Assembly: GCF_907164915.1 (NCBI RefSeq) | Contig: NC_061862.1 | Span: 121,981,533-122,045,532, forward strand | DNA length: 64,000 bases | Direction: 5' to 3' | DNA from: Impatiens glandulifera | Taxonomy: Eukaryota; Streptophyta; Magnoliopsida; Ericales; Balsaminaceae | Shown: positions 11,690-25,200 of the stretch, one piece after another | How the letters are laid out: every line of letters begins with the position of its first letter | Position numbering within the stretch: the first letter of the stretch is position 1 | Position numbers and translations under genes: made by a program | The notes under the pieces: generated by a model | Database searches by the model: none | Told to the model about the DNA's origin: nothing | Seen by the model: the letters and a program-made list of their open reading frames with translations, nothing else

Positions 11690-12115
11690 TTACGAGTTGC
11701 TTTCATGATGTCTCCACCAAAACTTATAAGTGTTTTTCATCAGTTTTTCTCTTTTTGGTCTTTCATTCATATTGCGTGTTAACTAGAAATATGACAATCT
11801 TTAATCACCCACCAAATTAATGCAATTTTACAATTTGGCCCGAAGGATTGCCTTATCAACATGTCGACAATGTTGTCATCGATAAAACTTAATTTTTTGA
11901 TAAGACTTATTGTGTATCATTCTTTCCTCAATCCATGGGCAAATATACCTCTTTATCAAAGTCATCCTCCTCCCCAACATCAATTCTCCTCTTACAGTGT
12001 GCCTTTTTTATGACATATATCCAACCCAAGTTGTGATTCCTCTAAAATCACTATTTGTGTCTTCATTTTGTGTGTTCCAGCTTTGTCAAACTTCACATCT
12101 TGACATAACATAATG
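11690..12115 (-). pseudogene. Copia fragment, minus strand, internally deleted
   Basis: On the minus strand, 12113-11905 is homologous to positions 1-250 of this window (shared TATCATTCTTTCCTC and GTCATCCTCCTCCCCAACAT on the plus strand). Below that, 11900-11820 encodes an RNase H C-terminal pattern (IDDNIVDMLIR, ending like the copia 'ADxxTKPL...LVG' tail). The reverse transcriptase between these parts is missing. It belongs to the same family as the element at 1-1447 and lies in intron 1 of the FUL-like gene, in the gene's sense orientation. Confidence 0.5.
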
Positions 12116-12399
12116 GAGTCAAGTCAAGTTACAATGTGTTTGAGAATCTTTGAATGTAAAGTTTAATGTCATATCAAGGAAGGAAATCTATATTCTAGAG
12201 AGAAAAATGAGACTTTCCTTAGATATCAAGAGGAAACCAAGGGATATAAAATACAAACATAAAAAGGGGTTGAAAATGTAATTATATGAAGGGATGTGCA
12301 ATTCAATGAAGCTGCCATAATGGTTGATATCGAATCAACATCACTCGAGAGACATTTGCTGAACAATATGTGAAGAATGCAATTCTATTTGACAAAGAG

Positions 12400-13770
12400 G
12401 AAGAAATGAGGCCAAATGCGAAATTAAATGGAGTAACAAGATATACTTTATGTTAAGGTCCTATCACACCAACTACGTGTGATCCAATTCATCAAATGAG
12501 TCATTATCTTTTTCAGAAATCATGATGAAGAAGATGAAGTTGAGGTGTAGTCGATCCATTGCAAAAAGGAGCGCAATGACCAAACTTCTAGTAGAAAAGT
12601 ATGTCTACATTGCTTAATATGCTTAATAGATAATGTGAAGAAGATGAGTCATCTTCCTATCGAGAGACAATTGCATCAAAAGAATGTATTTCATGGAAAA
12701 TGACAATTCAAGAGGAATTGGTTAGTCTTGAGAGGAATAATACATGGAAGTTATTGGACTTACTTAAAGAACAAAAGGTATTGGACTGCAAGTGAATATT
12801 AAAAAAAAGCTAAATGATAATGCAACTTGGACCCTATGTACTTCACACAAAGAGAATATATTGACTACAAATGGATTCTAATTCAAGAGGAATTGGTTAG
12901 TCTTGAGAACATTGTTTTCTTGTGTGGGGAGTTAGAAGAAACCATTTATATTAGGTAACCAGAGAATTCCATCAAAAGGTGATTTGAGAATAATGTATGT
13001 CTGCTAAAGAAATATTTGTATGGGCTTATCACCTAGGTAGTGATATAAAAGATTTGATAACTTAATGTTAAAGTAATTATGGTTGTTGTGTATAAATGAA
13101 AGATATTAAATATAAGAAAGTTGTACACAAAATTTATTTATTATTGTATGTGGGTGATATATTAATTGCTAACAAAGACATGAAGACTATTGATGATCTT
13201 AAGATGTTGCTAAGAAATAAATTTAATATAAAAGGTTTAGGGAAGGCTAGGAAGCTACTGTGAATGAAAATTAAAAGAGATGGCAAAATGTTTTTTTGCA
13301 TGTTGGACAACTTAGCTACATGCAAAAGTGGTGTCTAGATATTTAATATCCCATTGCGAAGGAGAAACTACTCCATTGACACTTCACTTCAGATTATAAA
13401 GTGATGATTTTTCCCATAAATGAAGATGAGGAGAAAAAGATGAATGACACTCATGTTAGTGCCACATGGCCATTAATGTATTGAATGGTTTGTATTACGT
13501 TAGACAAAGTCAAACATGAAGTTTGGTATCAAGATTAATGTCAAATCCTAGTAGAAGAACGCAATGCAATGTAAGTAGATCATATGATATGCTTATGATT
13601 TTACTATTTTTGGTTTAATTTATGGTAGAGATATGACCACTAATTCTTTGTGTATAATTGTGTATGTTGATAGTGGTTATGTTAATAATTTAGATAAGAG
13701 AATATCAACCACGGGATATTTGTTAATATTTGTTTTATGCTGGGAGGATTCTCAATTAGTTGGAAATTAA
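12400..13770 (+). pseudogene. Copia RT/RNase H remnant
   Basis: Plus-strand patches in three frames follow copia order. There is an RT start (IQEELVSLERNNTWKLL at 12700-12760), then FLCGELEETIYI near 12915, LLKKYLYGL near 13005, and the YVGDILIANKDM version of the YVDDM catalytic box at about 13145. FNIKGLGKARKLL follows at about 13225, and an RNase H patch with NLDKRISTTGYL at about 13690. Many stops are present. The catalytic DD pair reads GD here, so it is dead even apart from the stops. It is antisense to the FUL-like gene. Confidence 0.65.
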
Positions 13771-13923
13771 ATCTTCAAATGAACGTCTTTCTTAGTAAGG
13801 TGGATGTGTGATATATGTGTCCAAGCAAATATTTACTGTAAATATTGGTTTTTTTTTTTTATGTTTTCTAGTTTGGTTGTTTACTTGAATTTAAGATCTA
13901 ATTGTGCATGGGTTCCTAACAAT

Positions 13924-16900
13924 TGGAATTAGAGCTTTGAAAAAGAGAGAAGTGCACGATTCAAATACTGGAGAAAGGTTGTTTGGAGCAATTTTGAAAG
14001 ATTTCTTTGGATATTTTAATGGTTGATCATCGATTTCTTTGGATTCCCGATTTAATATTGAGAACTTCTCGTGGAGGAATGACTTTAACTTGTGAAAGAT
14101 GAAAGTGAGAGTCTTATTGGTGCAACAATGACTTCATGATATTCTTGGTGGCATGGAAAAGTTGTTATCTCTCTCATAGAGAAGGAGAATATCATTTCCA
14201 AAGTCCATTAATGTTGATCAGAGAGAAGGAAGATATCATTTCCAAAGCCTATTTATGTTGATTTTATGTCTTGTAGACTAGGTCGAAAGTGACTAATGAG
14301 ATGATGATGGCCAACGTTTGGCTCAAACTCAGTATCTCTACTTGTGAAGAGATTGTTCTTGAAACAAAAGTTGAATTCCTACAAGATGACAGAAAAACTA
14401 ATATTTGGAGCAGCTTCTTAATGATTTAACAAAATCATCTTGGACTTGGATACTATTATGATCAAAGTTTATGATGAATATCAAACATTGTTTCACTTGC
14501 AATCCATCTCGAATTTATTCATGAACCTTAAAAACGTGATGTTATGTTTAAGACTAGACAAGATATTATCCTGTTAAAGGGAGCTATGGAGGTCACGGGA
14601 GGATGGTAAAATAATAGACTATATCAAAACGATTAAAATCTTAATTTGATTTTTAAAATCATACGATTTTACAATTTCACTCTCATAAGGTTAACGAGTC
14701 TAATTTTAAGTAAATCTTAAATATGTAAACTCTTACAATTTTAAATTTATAAAAATAAGATTTTACGAGTTTATAAATAATTTCCATTTTACAATTTAAT
14801 ACGATTTTACGTTTAAAAAATTAAATTTATATTTAAAAATTAAAAATTAAAAATTAAAGTTATTATTTATTCAAATAATTAAATTAATATAATTAATTTT
14901 GTAATTATAATTTTTTTATAGGATTATTTACTCATTATTATTATTATTTATTTAATTTTATATTTAAATATATAAATTTTTAAATTGGTTAAGTATAAAA
15001 TACTTGATTATATATATAAATAATACTAATATATAATTATTATTTTTTTCAAATTAAACTCTTACGATTTTAATTAAACTCTAGATTTTTCGAGTTTAAA
15101 ACTTGTTAACGATTTTACGTAAATTCTTGATTTTGACTGTCTTGAAGTATATTCATTAAAAAAAAAATATACTAAAAAATTCTTGACTATTTTATCATGT
15201 ATTAATGATTCATCTAAGATTAACATTATCTATAAGAGGATAAATGAGTTGAAAAAGCAATGCACTCTAGGGGTGACATCATGGATTAAATACATTTTAG
15301 ATGTATCGGGACCTCTAAACACTCAACTTATGGATATTCTAGGTATTTCATTTTGTCGGTTGATAAATTTTGTGGAGGTCATGGTCGTTCATAATGAAAT
15401 AAAAGTGCTCCAAGAGTGTAAGGATTTTATGGATAATCATACCTAAAGAAGGATCAAGGAGATGAAGAATAATGAAATACAAAAGTGAAGAAAGGTTAGT
15501 GTGCCAAGAATGTTTGACAACTCGTGAACTTGAAGTACAAAGAGATAATATGATAGAGAATACTACCAAGTTCATTGACTTAGTGAATTAGATAATATCG
15601 ATGGAGATGACTCTCGATGATGAACTGTCAAAAATATCAAAGACCCAATAATCAAACTGGTAGCTTATCGGTTTCATTTTACTAGTTAACCAGTTCTAGA
15701 TGTTCTGATTAAAGGATTTAGTTTTCGGTTGAATTATTTTCTACCGATAAATCGGTAATAATTTAATTATACATTAGTTATTTTTATGAGATATATTATA
15801 ATATTAAATAATATATATTATAATTTATATTAGTTATTTTATATGTATTAGATATATTATATTATTTCATAATTTATATATAATAATAGAATATAAACAA
15901 CAGACAGCACAACCAACAGTTTTGAAAAAATATAGAGTTTACATATTAGTTTTTTTTTAAATTAAATTTAACTTAATATTCTATTTAACTCTTTTTTTTT
16001 TAATAATTTACCATAAAAATAAACTTGTCCAATTAATGAAATTCATTTAATAAATTTAATACTTAATTAAAAAATGAATTACTAGTCCCGGTTAAACCTG
16101 GTTAACCGACCGAAACCGATAAAACTAGAACTAGTAAAACTGATACAAAATAATCAGTCATTTAATTAGTTTGTAAAATAAAGGACAAAATTTGGCTTAA
16201 TTGTAACTGTTTATCTAATTAACCGACTAATTAAACACTCTTAAATGAGCTACAAATTTTACTACTTCTCAACTCGTTACTAGACATTTGGGAAATGTTG
16301 GTGATTTCATTAAACAATTTATCGAGAGATGTTATTCTAACTATGAACATGGTCAAAGATAGTTTTCGACAAAGATGCTAGTAAAAGAGAGAAATGTGAA
16401 CCAGCTTTAGAAACCCTAGTAGGTAAACTTCAAAGTCGCGTGGAAGGATTAATACAGATCTCTACACGGAAAAATGAAAATAATGACTTGACAAAAGAAG
16501 ATCGAAGTTAAATTTAGAAATCTTAGTACGGGCACGTGAAGAGAGAATGTTGAATATTGAAGTGAGAGAAAAATGAAGGCAAAATGGTGAAAAGAAACCA
16601 ATTTGGTTGTAGAGAGCGACATCAGTACCATCATGTGCGAAGATGGCTGCGTTAATCTTCCGGTGTTTCTTTTCATGATAATTTTTTTTCTACGTATTCG
16701 AAAGGAGATTTTGACAATCTTTAAATCAGTAACATTGGTTCATCGAAGATAGTGGGTATCAACGACATTTGTTTAGAGACTATCGTCAATTGCAAATTAA
16801 TACTAAAAGATGTGAGACACATTCCAAACATTTACCTCAACTTGATTTCTACTGGAAAACTCGACGATGAGGGCTTCAGAAATTATTTTGGTGGAGGTAA

Positions 16901-19714
16901 GTGAAAACTCGCAAAAGATTTTCTCGTGATGGCGAGAGGAACGAAGACAAACACGTTGTATGTAATGCAAACCAGATGTACAAGGGAAAAATAAATTTAA
17001 TCTAGAAAGATGTGGATATTGATTTGTGGCGAAAGAGACTCGGTCACGTCAACGAGAAGGGACTTCAAGTTCTCACTAAAAACAGGTACGTCTCTAATAA
17101 TATGTTATGTTTTCTTAGCTAGAAAAAACAAATAGTCGCATTTCATACCTTCCTTCCACATAGCAAATCAAATGTTCTTGATGTGATTCATATTGATGTT
17201 TGTACTATTAAAGAATTCTTTTTCTCAATGGCGCATATTATTTCGTAATCTTTATTGATAATCACTCCATAAAAGTTTGGATTAGTACATTGAAAACTAA
17301 GGATCAAGTTTTAAAGGTCTTTACAGATTTTATGACAAATTTGAGAGAAAACAAATAGGAAATTGTGAAGTGTGAAGTTAGACAACGACGGTGAATATAT
17401 AGGGGTCGTTTGAACGATAATATAAAGACCACGACATTAGATTGAAGAAAATGAATTCAAAGACAAATCAACACAATAGTATGGCTGAATGATTGAACCA
17501 AACGATTGAAGAAAGGGTGTGGTGTAAGTTGTCTCATTTGAAGTTACTCAAGTCTTTTTGGGGGAAGGCAACGAGAACTGTAGTTGACTTGATACACTTT
17601 TCTCTTGCAACAACAATGAACAATGACGTTCCAAATAGGATTTGAATAGGAAAATATGTTACTTACAAGAATTTAAAAGTCTTTGATTATAGGATGTTCA
17701 TCGATATCCCAATAGATGAAATATTTAAGATTTGCGATAAGATAAAATTGTGTTTCTTCATGGGGTACGATCACGAAGAGGTTGGATACAAGTTATTGAA
17801 TTAGATGACGAAGAAGATTGTGAAAAGAATATATGTATTTCTTGAAGACCAAGTTATAGGTGATAGTGGCAAGGTTGAAGAAGTCAATTTCTCTACTGAA
17901 ATACCTAGTAGTTTGGATGCAATTCTGCTTGGCATGAATTTTAATCATGCGGAGACATTAATGAAGGTGATGATGGTGTTTACGACGGTGAGCCAACTAA
18001 AAGCTAAGACAACTTAACTACTGAAAATTGTTTGATACATTTAGAAAGAAACTACACTGACGTTAGTTGAACAACCCTTTAAAAGATATAATAGGAAATA
18101 CCAACCCTCTGTTAGATATCCTTCTAATGAGTATCTATTACTTGCAGATGGAGGAGAATAAGAAAATTACCAATAAGTATTCAAAGTTAATGACAATAAC
18201 AAGTGGTTGAAAGTCATGCAAGAAGAGATGAAATCTTTACTTGATAACCACACATACAACTTGGTAAATTAACTTAAAGGAAGAAAAAAACTCAAGAATT
18301 AGTGGGTTTATAGGTTGAAGGTCGGGAATAATATCTCACAACTTAAGTACAATGAGTAGTTACTTGTGAATTGTTTTGGTCAAAAGAAAGGGATCGACTT
18401 TGAAGAAATATTATCTTCGGTGGTAAAAAAATGCTTAGTCTCGACTGCACGCTTGAACCTAGAGCTGGAACAACTTGACGTGAAAATTGTTTTTATTCAT
18501 GGTGAATTGGAAAAAGAGATTTATATAGAATAACCTGAGAGATTCAAAGTTAGACACAATTAACAACATGTGTGTAAGTTGAAAAATAGCTTGTGGGACT
18601 CAAACAAGTTTTGGGGATGTGGTACAAGAATTTTGACTCGGTAATGATGAGTCATAGATATAATAAGACTAATTAGATTACTACGTGTTAATTAAAAAGT
18701 ACTCAAATGGAGACTTCATGATTCTATTATTGTATGCCGACGACATGTTGATCATTAGTCGTGATGTTGCCAAGATCGATAAACTAAAAATAGAGTTGGG
18801 CAAATATTTTGCAATGAAAGACTTAAGGTTAGCAAAGAAAATATTTAGAATGAAAATCTCGCGTGACAAGAAAAATGTAAAGTTTTGAATATCTCAATAA
18901 AGTTATATTGAGAAGGTTCATAAATAGTTCAATATGAGTAAAGCAAAAGTAGTTAACTCTCTATTTGTGGGTCACTTCAAACTTTCTACAAAGTAATTTT
19001 CGATAAGTGAGAAAACGAGGCGTAGATGAGGAAAGTTTCATATGTTCTATATCTGGGAGTTTGATGTATGATATAGTCTACACTAAGTCGGACATGGCTA
19101 ATATAGTTGGCAATGTTAGCATAATCCTCTCAAATCCGAGAAAAGCGTGGTAGGATCTAGTCAAGTAGATATTAAGGTATTTGAAAGATACTTAAAAGGT
19201 GTTCTTATTTTTTTGGCACCGACGAACCTATTCTAGTTGGCTACCCGAACTTAGATATGGATGATGACATTGATTTAAAAAAAAATATGTTTCAGGATTT
19301 CTGACGATCTTTGTAGGAGGAGTTGTCTCTTAACAATCTAATTTTATAAATATGTTTCTCTATCCACTAAGGAAGCATTGTGGATGAGAATGTTCTTAAA
19401 AGAATAAGGTATACAACAAGAAAATTACACGGTACACAATAATAGCTAGAGTGTTATTCAACTCTCTAAAAACTCCATATTTCATTCGAGATCTATTTAT
19501 ATTTAAGTAAGGTAACACTAGATTTGAGATGAAACAATTAAACTTAGAGAAAGTTCATACCAGTGAGAATGGATCTGATATGATGACCAAACCATTGCCG
19601 AAAGAGAAACTTGAAGATTATCGGCGAAGAGTGGGCTTGTTAGATCCCACCCAGTTATCTAGATGGGAGATTTTTAGGTTCATCTTATGTGATGGCTTGG
19701 AAAATATAGGCTAA
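13924..19714 (+). pseudogene. Copia element internal region, heavily decayed
   Basis: A PBS-like 12-mer (TGGAATTAGAGC, 13924-13935) follows an LTR-like end CCTAACA. Downstream, gag is barely recognisable. Protease-end/pre-integrase sequence appears at 16750-17090 (VRHIPNIYLNLISTGKLDD; LWRKRLGHVNEKGLQVL). Integrase-like patches run to about 17640 (KLDNDGEYIGVV) and the integrase C-terminus follows at 17660-17800. RT is at 18190-18890, with QLDVKIVFIHGELEKEIYI and an intact LLYADDMLI box near 18735. The C-terminal RNase H end at 19529-19714 contains SDMMTKPLPKEKL. Stops and frame changes occur throughout. Two AT-rich stretches (about 14600-15180 and 15700-16100) look like insertions or decayed filler. 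Confidence 0.7.
14600..15180. other. AT-rich stretch inside the decayed copia element
   Basis: Base composition falls to mostly A and T with repeated TTACGATTTTA-like words (for example near 14660, 14760 and 15060). No protein is encoded. It may be an unrelated insertion, but I see no terminal repeats or target duplication to prove it. Confidence 0.35.
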
Positions 19715-21135
19715 AAGTCAAAAGTAAAATAAAAGTGTTTTTAAATAACTCTTTGTTTAGAGAAGTGGACATCTATAAATATACAATAAGAAAAAAGAGA
19801 AGGAGGGAGAAGATAAATAAAGGTTAAGGTTAAATATTCAGAGTTTAGGCTAGACAATCGAGAAATCAATAAGTATCGATTTTGGATAGAATCACATGTG
19901 ATGAATCGTCGCAGCGTCCTCTACAATTTGATTAGTCTAGATCTTTGTTTGGACTTTTCTCACATATTTATTTGAGTATTTCACTTTAGTGAAATCTTTT
20001 TTTTTTTTTTTTTTTTTCTGTAATCCACAATTAAAAAGAAGACTTTATATTATTGAATATCTAAGATGCTAGAGAAGACTTTAATGTAACTCATTATAAT
20101 ACAGTGAAGGTTCTTTTAAGATGTCTATGGGTCCCGTGTTTTTTTATTTTTGTTGGATTTTCTACGTTAAAATTGATGCGTCTTTGTGTACTTAATTTTA
20201 TTTTTTGATAATTAATTTGGTCTCTTGATTATCTCAATATGACATACAAGGTGGGAGAAAAAAAGTATTCCGTAATTGTTATTAAGTGTTTTTTCCCAAC
20301 ATATGTAAGGGTGACATCGCTAAATTGATGTAGACAAGGCTAAAGTATTGTAGAGGTACGACAATGAAGTTTCTTTGGAGATATGTCAATCTAAATGAGT
20401 AGCTTTAAAGATAATCGCCAAAAAAATAGAAATTCTTAAGATCTCACATATTAAATTTAACTTTGGTTGATGACATTTAATTCATGTGGCCTTCCTGATT
20501 TCAATTGTATTTGTGGTGAATGGGGCAACCAAGTATAAACTTCAACCTCAACGGTAAGAAATATTGGTACCATCGACCATATATCCATTCTAATTATTTT
20601 TTCTCAACAAACATAATTTCCTTCACTATTTTTTAATGGTAAAGCAAGTAAATTATAATTGCAATAATCGAAATCAAATTTAAGAGGTTTCAACGCATGA
20701 GAAACATCTTAATAATCTATATAAGTTTGTCTTTAGAAAACTTGATTTTGCCTTTGCGTTCTTAAAAGACCTTGTTCTACTTCAAGTCAAAAATATTGAA
20801 ACAGTTCATGTCAACACAGAAACCAGTTCGTTGTACAATTACTTTGACAAAGACAGAAGGTGTCTAATAAAATTCTTAGGCCTAATGACCTTCACATTCA
20901 ATCTTTCCTATTGTCAATAGTTTTAAGGAGAGCATGACATGACGTGGTTACTTAGAAAGCTACTAAATTTGAGATTGATTATGTGGTCACTTATTGATTT
21001 TAAGTTTGGGAATGAGGCGGATACATGAAGTGCTCTTTCTAGGATATGCTCCAGAATAGAGAGGGATTATGTAGAATGATATCACCTCTTTTACACTTGT
21101 CCTTAAGAAGTTTTCTTTCAAACAACTTCTAGTGC
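19715..21135. other. Intronic stretch, probable copia 3' LTR then unrecognised sequence
   Basis: The first 250-300 bp after the copia stop likely include its 3' LTR (a TATAAATATACAATAAG promoter-like stretch at 19774), but no matching partner LTR was found. From about 20030 to 21135 I see no ORF and no recognised motif. A poly-T tract lies near 19999-20019. Confidence 0.35.
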
Positions 21136-21139
21136 TACA

Positions 21140-22000
21140 TTGATTCATTGATTTACAAAGTTTGGGTGAAAATGGTGAGAAGATGTTTCACAGCATGCAT
21201 TGAAGATGTTTTTTATGGTAGATAAATTTTGTATGACAAATGGAAAAAAGTGTTTATACTCCTCTAGACGTAAATCCAAGACTCGGTTGAGATGAAGGAA
21301 CATGTCTACTAGATCCTCGTCTATATAGTGATCTTGTAGGAAGTTTGATTTATCTGGATATAACAAGGTCTAACATTGCTTATGTAGTTTTAGTGGTGAT
21401 TCGATACATGTGGGAGCCAAGGAAACCACACCTCGAGGAAGCAAAGAAAATTCTGAAGTATATATATTAACACCTCACTAGATATAGGTTTACTCTACGA
21501 GAAAGATGTAAAATGTGTTTTACAAGGATTTGTGGATGCTAACTTTGTTGGAGATCAAGACGATCGAAGGTCCACATTTGGGTTTGTTTTTCTTTGTGGA
21601 AACACTAGCATATCTTGAAATAGCAAGAAACAATGATCGGTATTCTTGTCTACCACATAAGTATAATACAAAGCATCAGCTCACGCAACATATGAGTGCA
21701 TATGGCTTCGTAGACTTTTGGGGGATCTTCATGTCAAGTTTGATCAGTTGGGTCCTATCTAGGGAGATAATTTGAGTACTATTAAATTAACTTCAAATCC
21801 TATTTTTCATGCGAGGAAAAAACACATTGAGTTGGAGCATCATTTTATTCGTCAAAAACTACCTGAGAGAATCATTAAGATGACTGTAGTAAGAAGTGAA
21901 GACAATGTTGATGATATCTTCATAAAAGTACTTCATAAAGGTTGTTTCGAAGATCTACGATCTAAGTTGAGACTAGTTCATCAGACATCACTTTAAGGGG
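21140..22000 (+). pseudogene. Copia 3' fragment (RT end to RNase H), first copy of a tandem pair
   Basis: The fragment is homologous to 25580-26363. Both contain the DKF.MTNGKK patch, the RNase H segment around TKHQLTQHMSAYGFVD and an end VRSEDNVDDIFIKVLHKGCFEDL, followed by CTTTAAGGGG as a polypurine tract directly before the LTR at 22001. The frame is broken in several places. It shares this LTR with the next copy downstream. Confidence 0.7.
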
Positions 22001-22289
22001 TGTTAGAAACTAAAGTAAAAATAATAATAATGAATGTGTCTTTCATTATTCAAGAGTCTTTTAGATTATCCAAGTCTCTTGGAATTCTAATAAATGTGAC
22101 TTTTATGTCTCTTATTTAATGTCTAGGTTTTATTTTACTATATATAAGTTGGAATTGTGTCCTTATTTCACAAGTTCAATAAATAGAATTTCATTCAAGT
22201 TTGTTTCTCTCTCTAAAGTATTTATTCATTTTTTTTAATAAACTTCTTCACGGCTCGATCATCAAAGTCATGATTGTGACTTCGTTACA
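22001..22289 (+). repeat. Copia LTR, middle LTR of a tandem arrangement
   Basis: The LTR starts TGTTAGAAACTAAAG after a polypurine tract and ends TTCGTTACA immediately before a primer-binding site TGGTATCAGCGC (22290-22301), which matches the initiator-Met tRNA complement at 11 of 12 positions. Length is 289 bp. A TATATATAAGTTGG promoter-like box lies near 22138. It serves as 3' LTR of the fragment on its left and 5' LTR of the element on its right. Confidence 0.85.
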
Positions 22290-25200
22290 TGGTATCAGCG
22301 CATTGGTTACATTCATGAAGAAGATATCGTTGTTATTAGATATGGAAAGTAGTGGTCTTATAGCTAGACTCGGTTTGGAGTTGTTAAACCAGTCAAACTA
22401 CCGAATATGGAAGACTTGTATGGAATCGTATCTGGTCAGGATGACTTGTGGGACATTGTCGTAGATGACAATGAAGCAGCTCTTGAGTATGTCGCTAAAA
22501 ATGCGGAATCATTGAAGAAGTGGAAGAAACTCAATGCGAAGGCAAAATTTGTGTTGGAGTGGTCAATCTCTCACAATCTGTTCGAGCACATCATAGGTTG
22601 TGGATCTACTCGTGAGATCTGAAAACGATTGATTGTTTTTTCAACAAAAAGAACGAGACTTGTCTTTAAATTCTTGAAAACGAGTTGACAGCCGCAAAGC
22701 AAATCGAAATCGTCACAAAGTTTTTTCTTAAGGTAAAAATATATGCTCAGAAATTTCTTACTAAACTCAGATGAGAAAATTTTAGAGGCTCGAATTAAGA
22801 GGTATATTGTTCGAGGAATTCGACTCCAGTATACGCCATTTAACACCTCTATTCAAGGATGGGCACAACAATCTTCGCACAAAGAGTTTGAAAATCTCTT
22901 GTCATCTCAAGAGTTGTTGGTCGCACAAATGGTTGGAACGAGTATAAAGGAGGAGTCGAATAGTGCATTATTCTTAAAGAAATCATGTTAAAAACAGGAA
23001 AAGTTGGTGAAGGAAGAAACATGTCGGATTCTTCAAATATTCCTAAGAAGTCCCTTAAGTGTTTCAGGTGCGGCAAGACTAGACACTTCAAGAAAAATTG
23101 TCAAGTAAATTTGGAGGTTAATTTTGTTAATTCAAATCTCAGAGAAAAGTCTGACCATCATGTTGATGAGGACTAGGAAAAGGCTTTTCATTTCAATGTG
23201 ATGGTTTCAAATGAAAAGCAAACAGAGGTGTCTCATAGTAAATATGAGATCGATCAAAGGTGAATTGTTGATTCAGGGTGCAAACATCACGTTACTAGAG
23301 ATGATTTCGTATTCTCATCAAGTCGAATTCATAATGCAGGCGGTGGCATTGTCACGACACATAACTCGGTTCATAAAGTTAAAATGGAAGAATTGATTGT
23401 CATTAATAGTGACAATGAAGCACTTATTACTCTAAAGAATGTCTGCCATGTTCTAGGATTTCGGAAAAAACTTTTCACGATAGCAAATACTATAGACATT
23501 GTAAATCTTATGTTGTTCGATCCACATGATGTGAATTTTTAAGGAACATGAAAGAAATCAAGGTGAATGTGGCTCACACTAGAACTCGGGTAAATTATCT
23601 ATTTTTCCTTTCAGCATCAAATTCGTACATCGAAAAGGTGAACGACAAAAGCACCTCTATTATATGGTATGAAAGGCTTGGAAATCTTAATATGACTAAG
23701 CTTAGTGTTATGTCTCAAAAGAAACTTGTCGAAGGTCTACTTGAATATTTAAGGATCGAGGAGGGCAATGTGTGTGAAGGATGTCAATATGGGAAGGCTC
23801 ATTGACTTCCATTCGACAACTCTATATCGAGAAGCAAGGATCCTTTGGATCGAGTTTATAGTGACTTAATGGGACCAACTTGGACTGTCTCATACTCGAG
23901 AAGTAAATATATGTTGTTGTTTGTGGATTATTTTTCCCGATTTATTTGTGTGTATTTCGTGAAAGAGAAGTCCGAAGTATTCTCTAAATTTCTCTACTTC
24001 AAGGATAAAGTAAAATGAGAACAAGATATGAAAATTTGAGAATTATGGACAGACAATGGTGGAGAATTTTGCTCAAAGGATTTTGAATTGTTTTGTAGGA
24101 AAAGTGGCATAAAAAGAGAACTCTCTTGTCCATAGACCCCACAACAGAATAGGATCGTCGAAAGGAAGATTCTACACCTTATAGAGATTTTTAAGTCGTG
24201 GCTGCATATGAAGAATCTACCAAAGAAATTATGGGAGGAAGGCCAGAGTTGTGCTACTCATGTCATCAATCAAGTTCCTCTTAGTACAAATAAGTTTAAA
24301 TCTTCATTAGATAAGTTTTATGGTTTTAAACCTAGTGTTAAGTATTTTCGAGTTTTTGGATCTATTTTTTATGTCCATATTCCAAGTTCGAGAATGAGCA
24401 AATTGGACGTAAAGACAGTCAAATGTGTGTTCGTCGGCTATGACAAGAGAAGGAAAGGATGGAGGTGTATGGATCCATCAACCCACAATGACATTGTATT
24501 GAGAGATGTGTTTTTCGACGAAATCTCTTCGTATTACATCAAGGATGTTAAGGAAACTATTCAGACTAATATTCTTATAGCCACATCTATGGGAAACTCC
24601 TCGTGTATTGATAATAATGATAGGGGAGACATGACTTAGCTTAAGATACTTCAGTCGATGAAAGAGTAGAAATTGAAAGCTTACCAAGAAGTCCACGTTA
24701 TGAAGAATCTAATTAACAGAAAAATGGAGAATCTCGACAAAAAAAGAACATTGTAAGGCCTTGTCGATTCAGGGGTGATAATTTTGTAATAACCTTCTCT
24801 TGTTTCTTGGAAAACACAATAGACGACGAGAAATCCACTTATTATAATGAAGCAAAGAATGTCAAGGAATGTGTGACAACAATTGAGGAGGAAATGTACA
24901 TTCTTAAGAATAATGAGACATGGGATGTCGTTTCGAAACCTATTGTACTCAAGCAGTCTAATGTAAGTTGGTGTATTGAATCTAACAAAGGTTGATGGAA
25001 ACATAGATCGATACAAAACTAAATTGGTCCCTCGAGAATTCTCACAGAAGTACGGAGAAAATTACAATGAGACATTCAGTCTAGTTGCAAAGATAACATC
25101 AATTCACACTGTGTTGGGCTTACCAACAAGTTCTCGATGGAAGTTGTGGCAATTGGATGTCAAGAATGCATTTCTCTACGGAGAACTTGATCGAACAATA

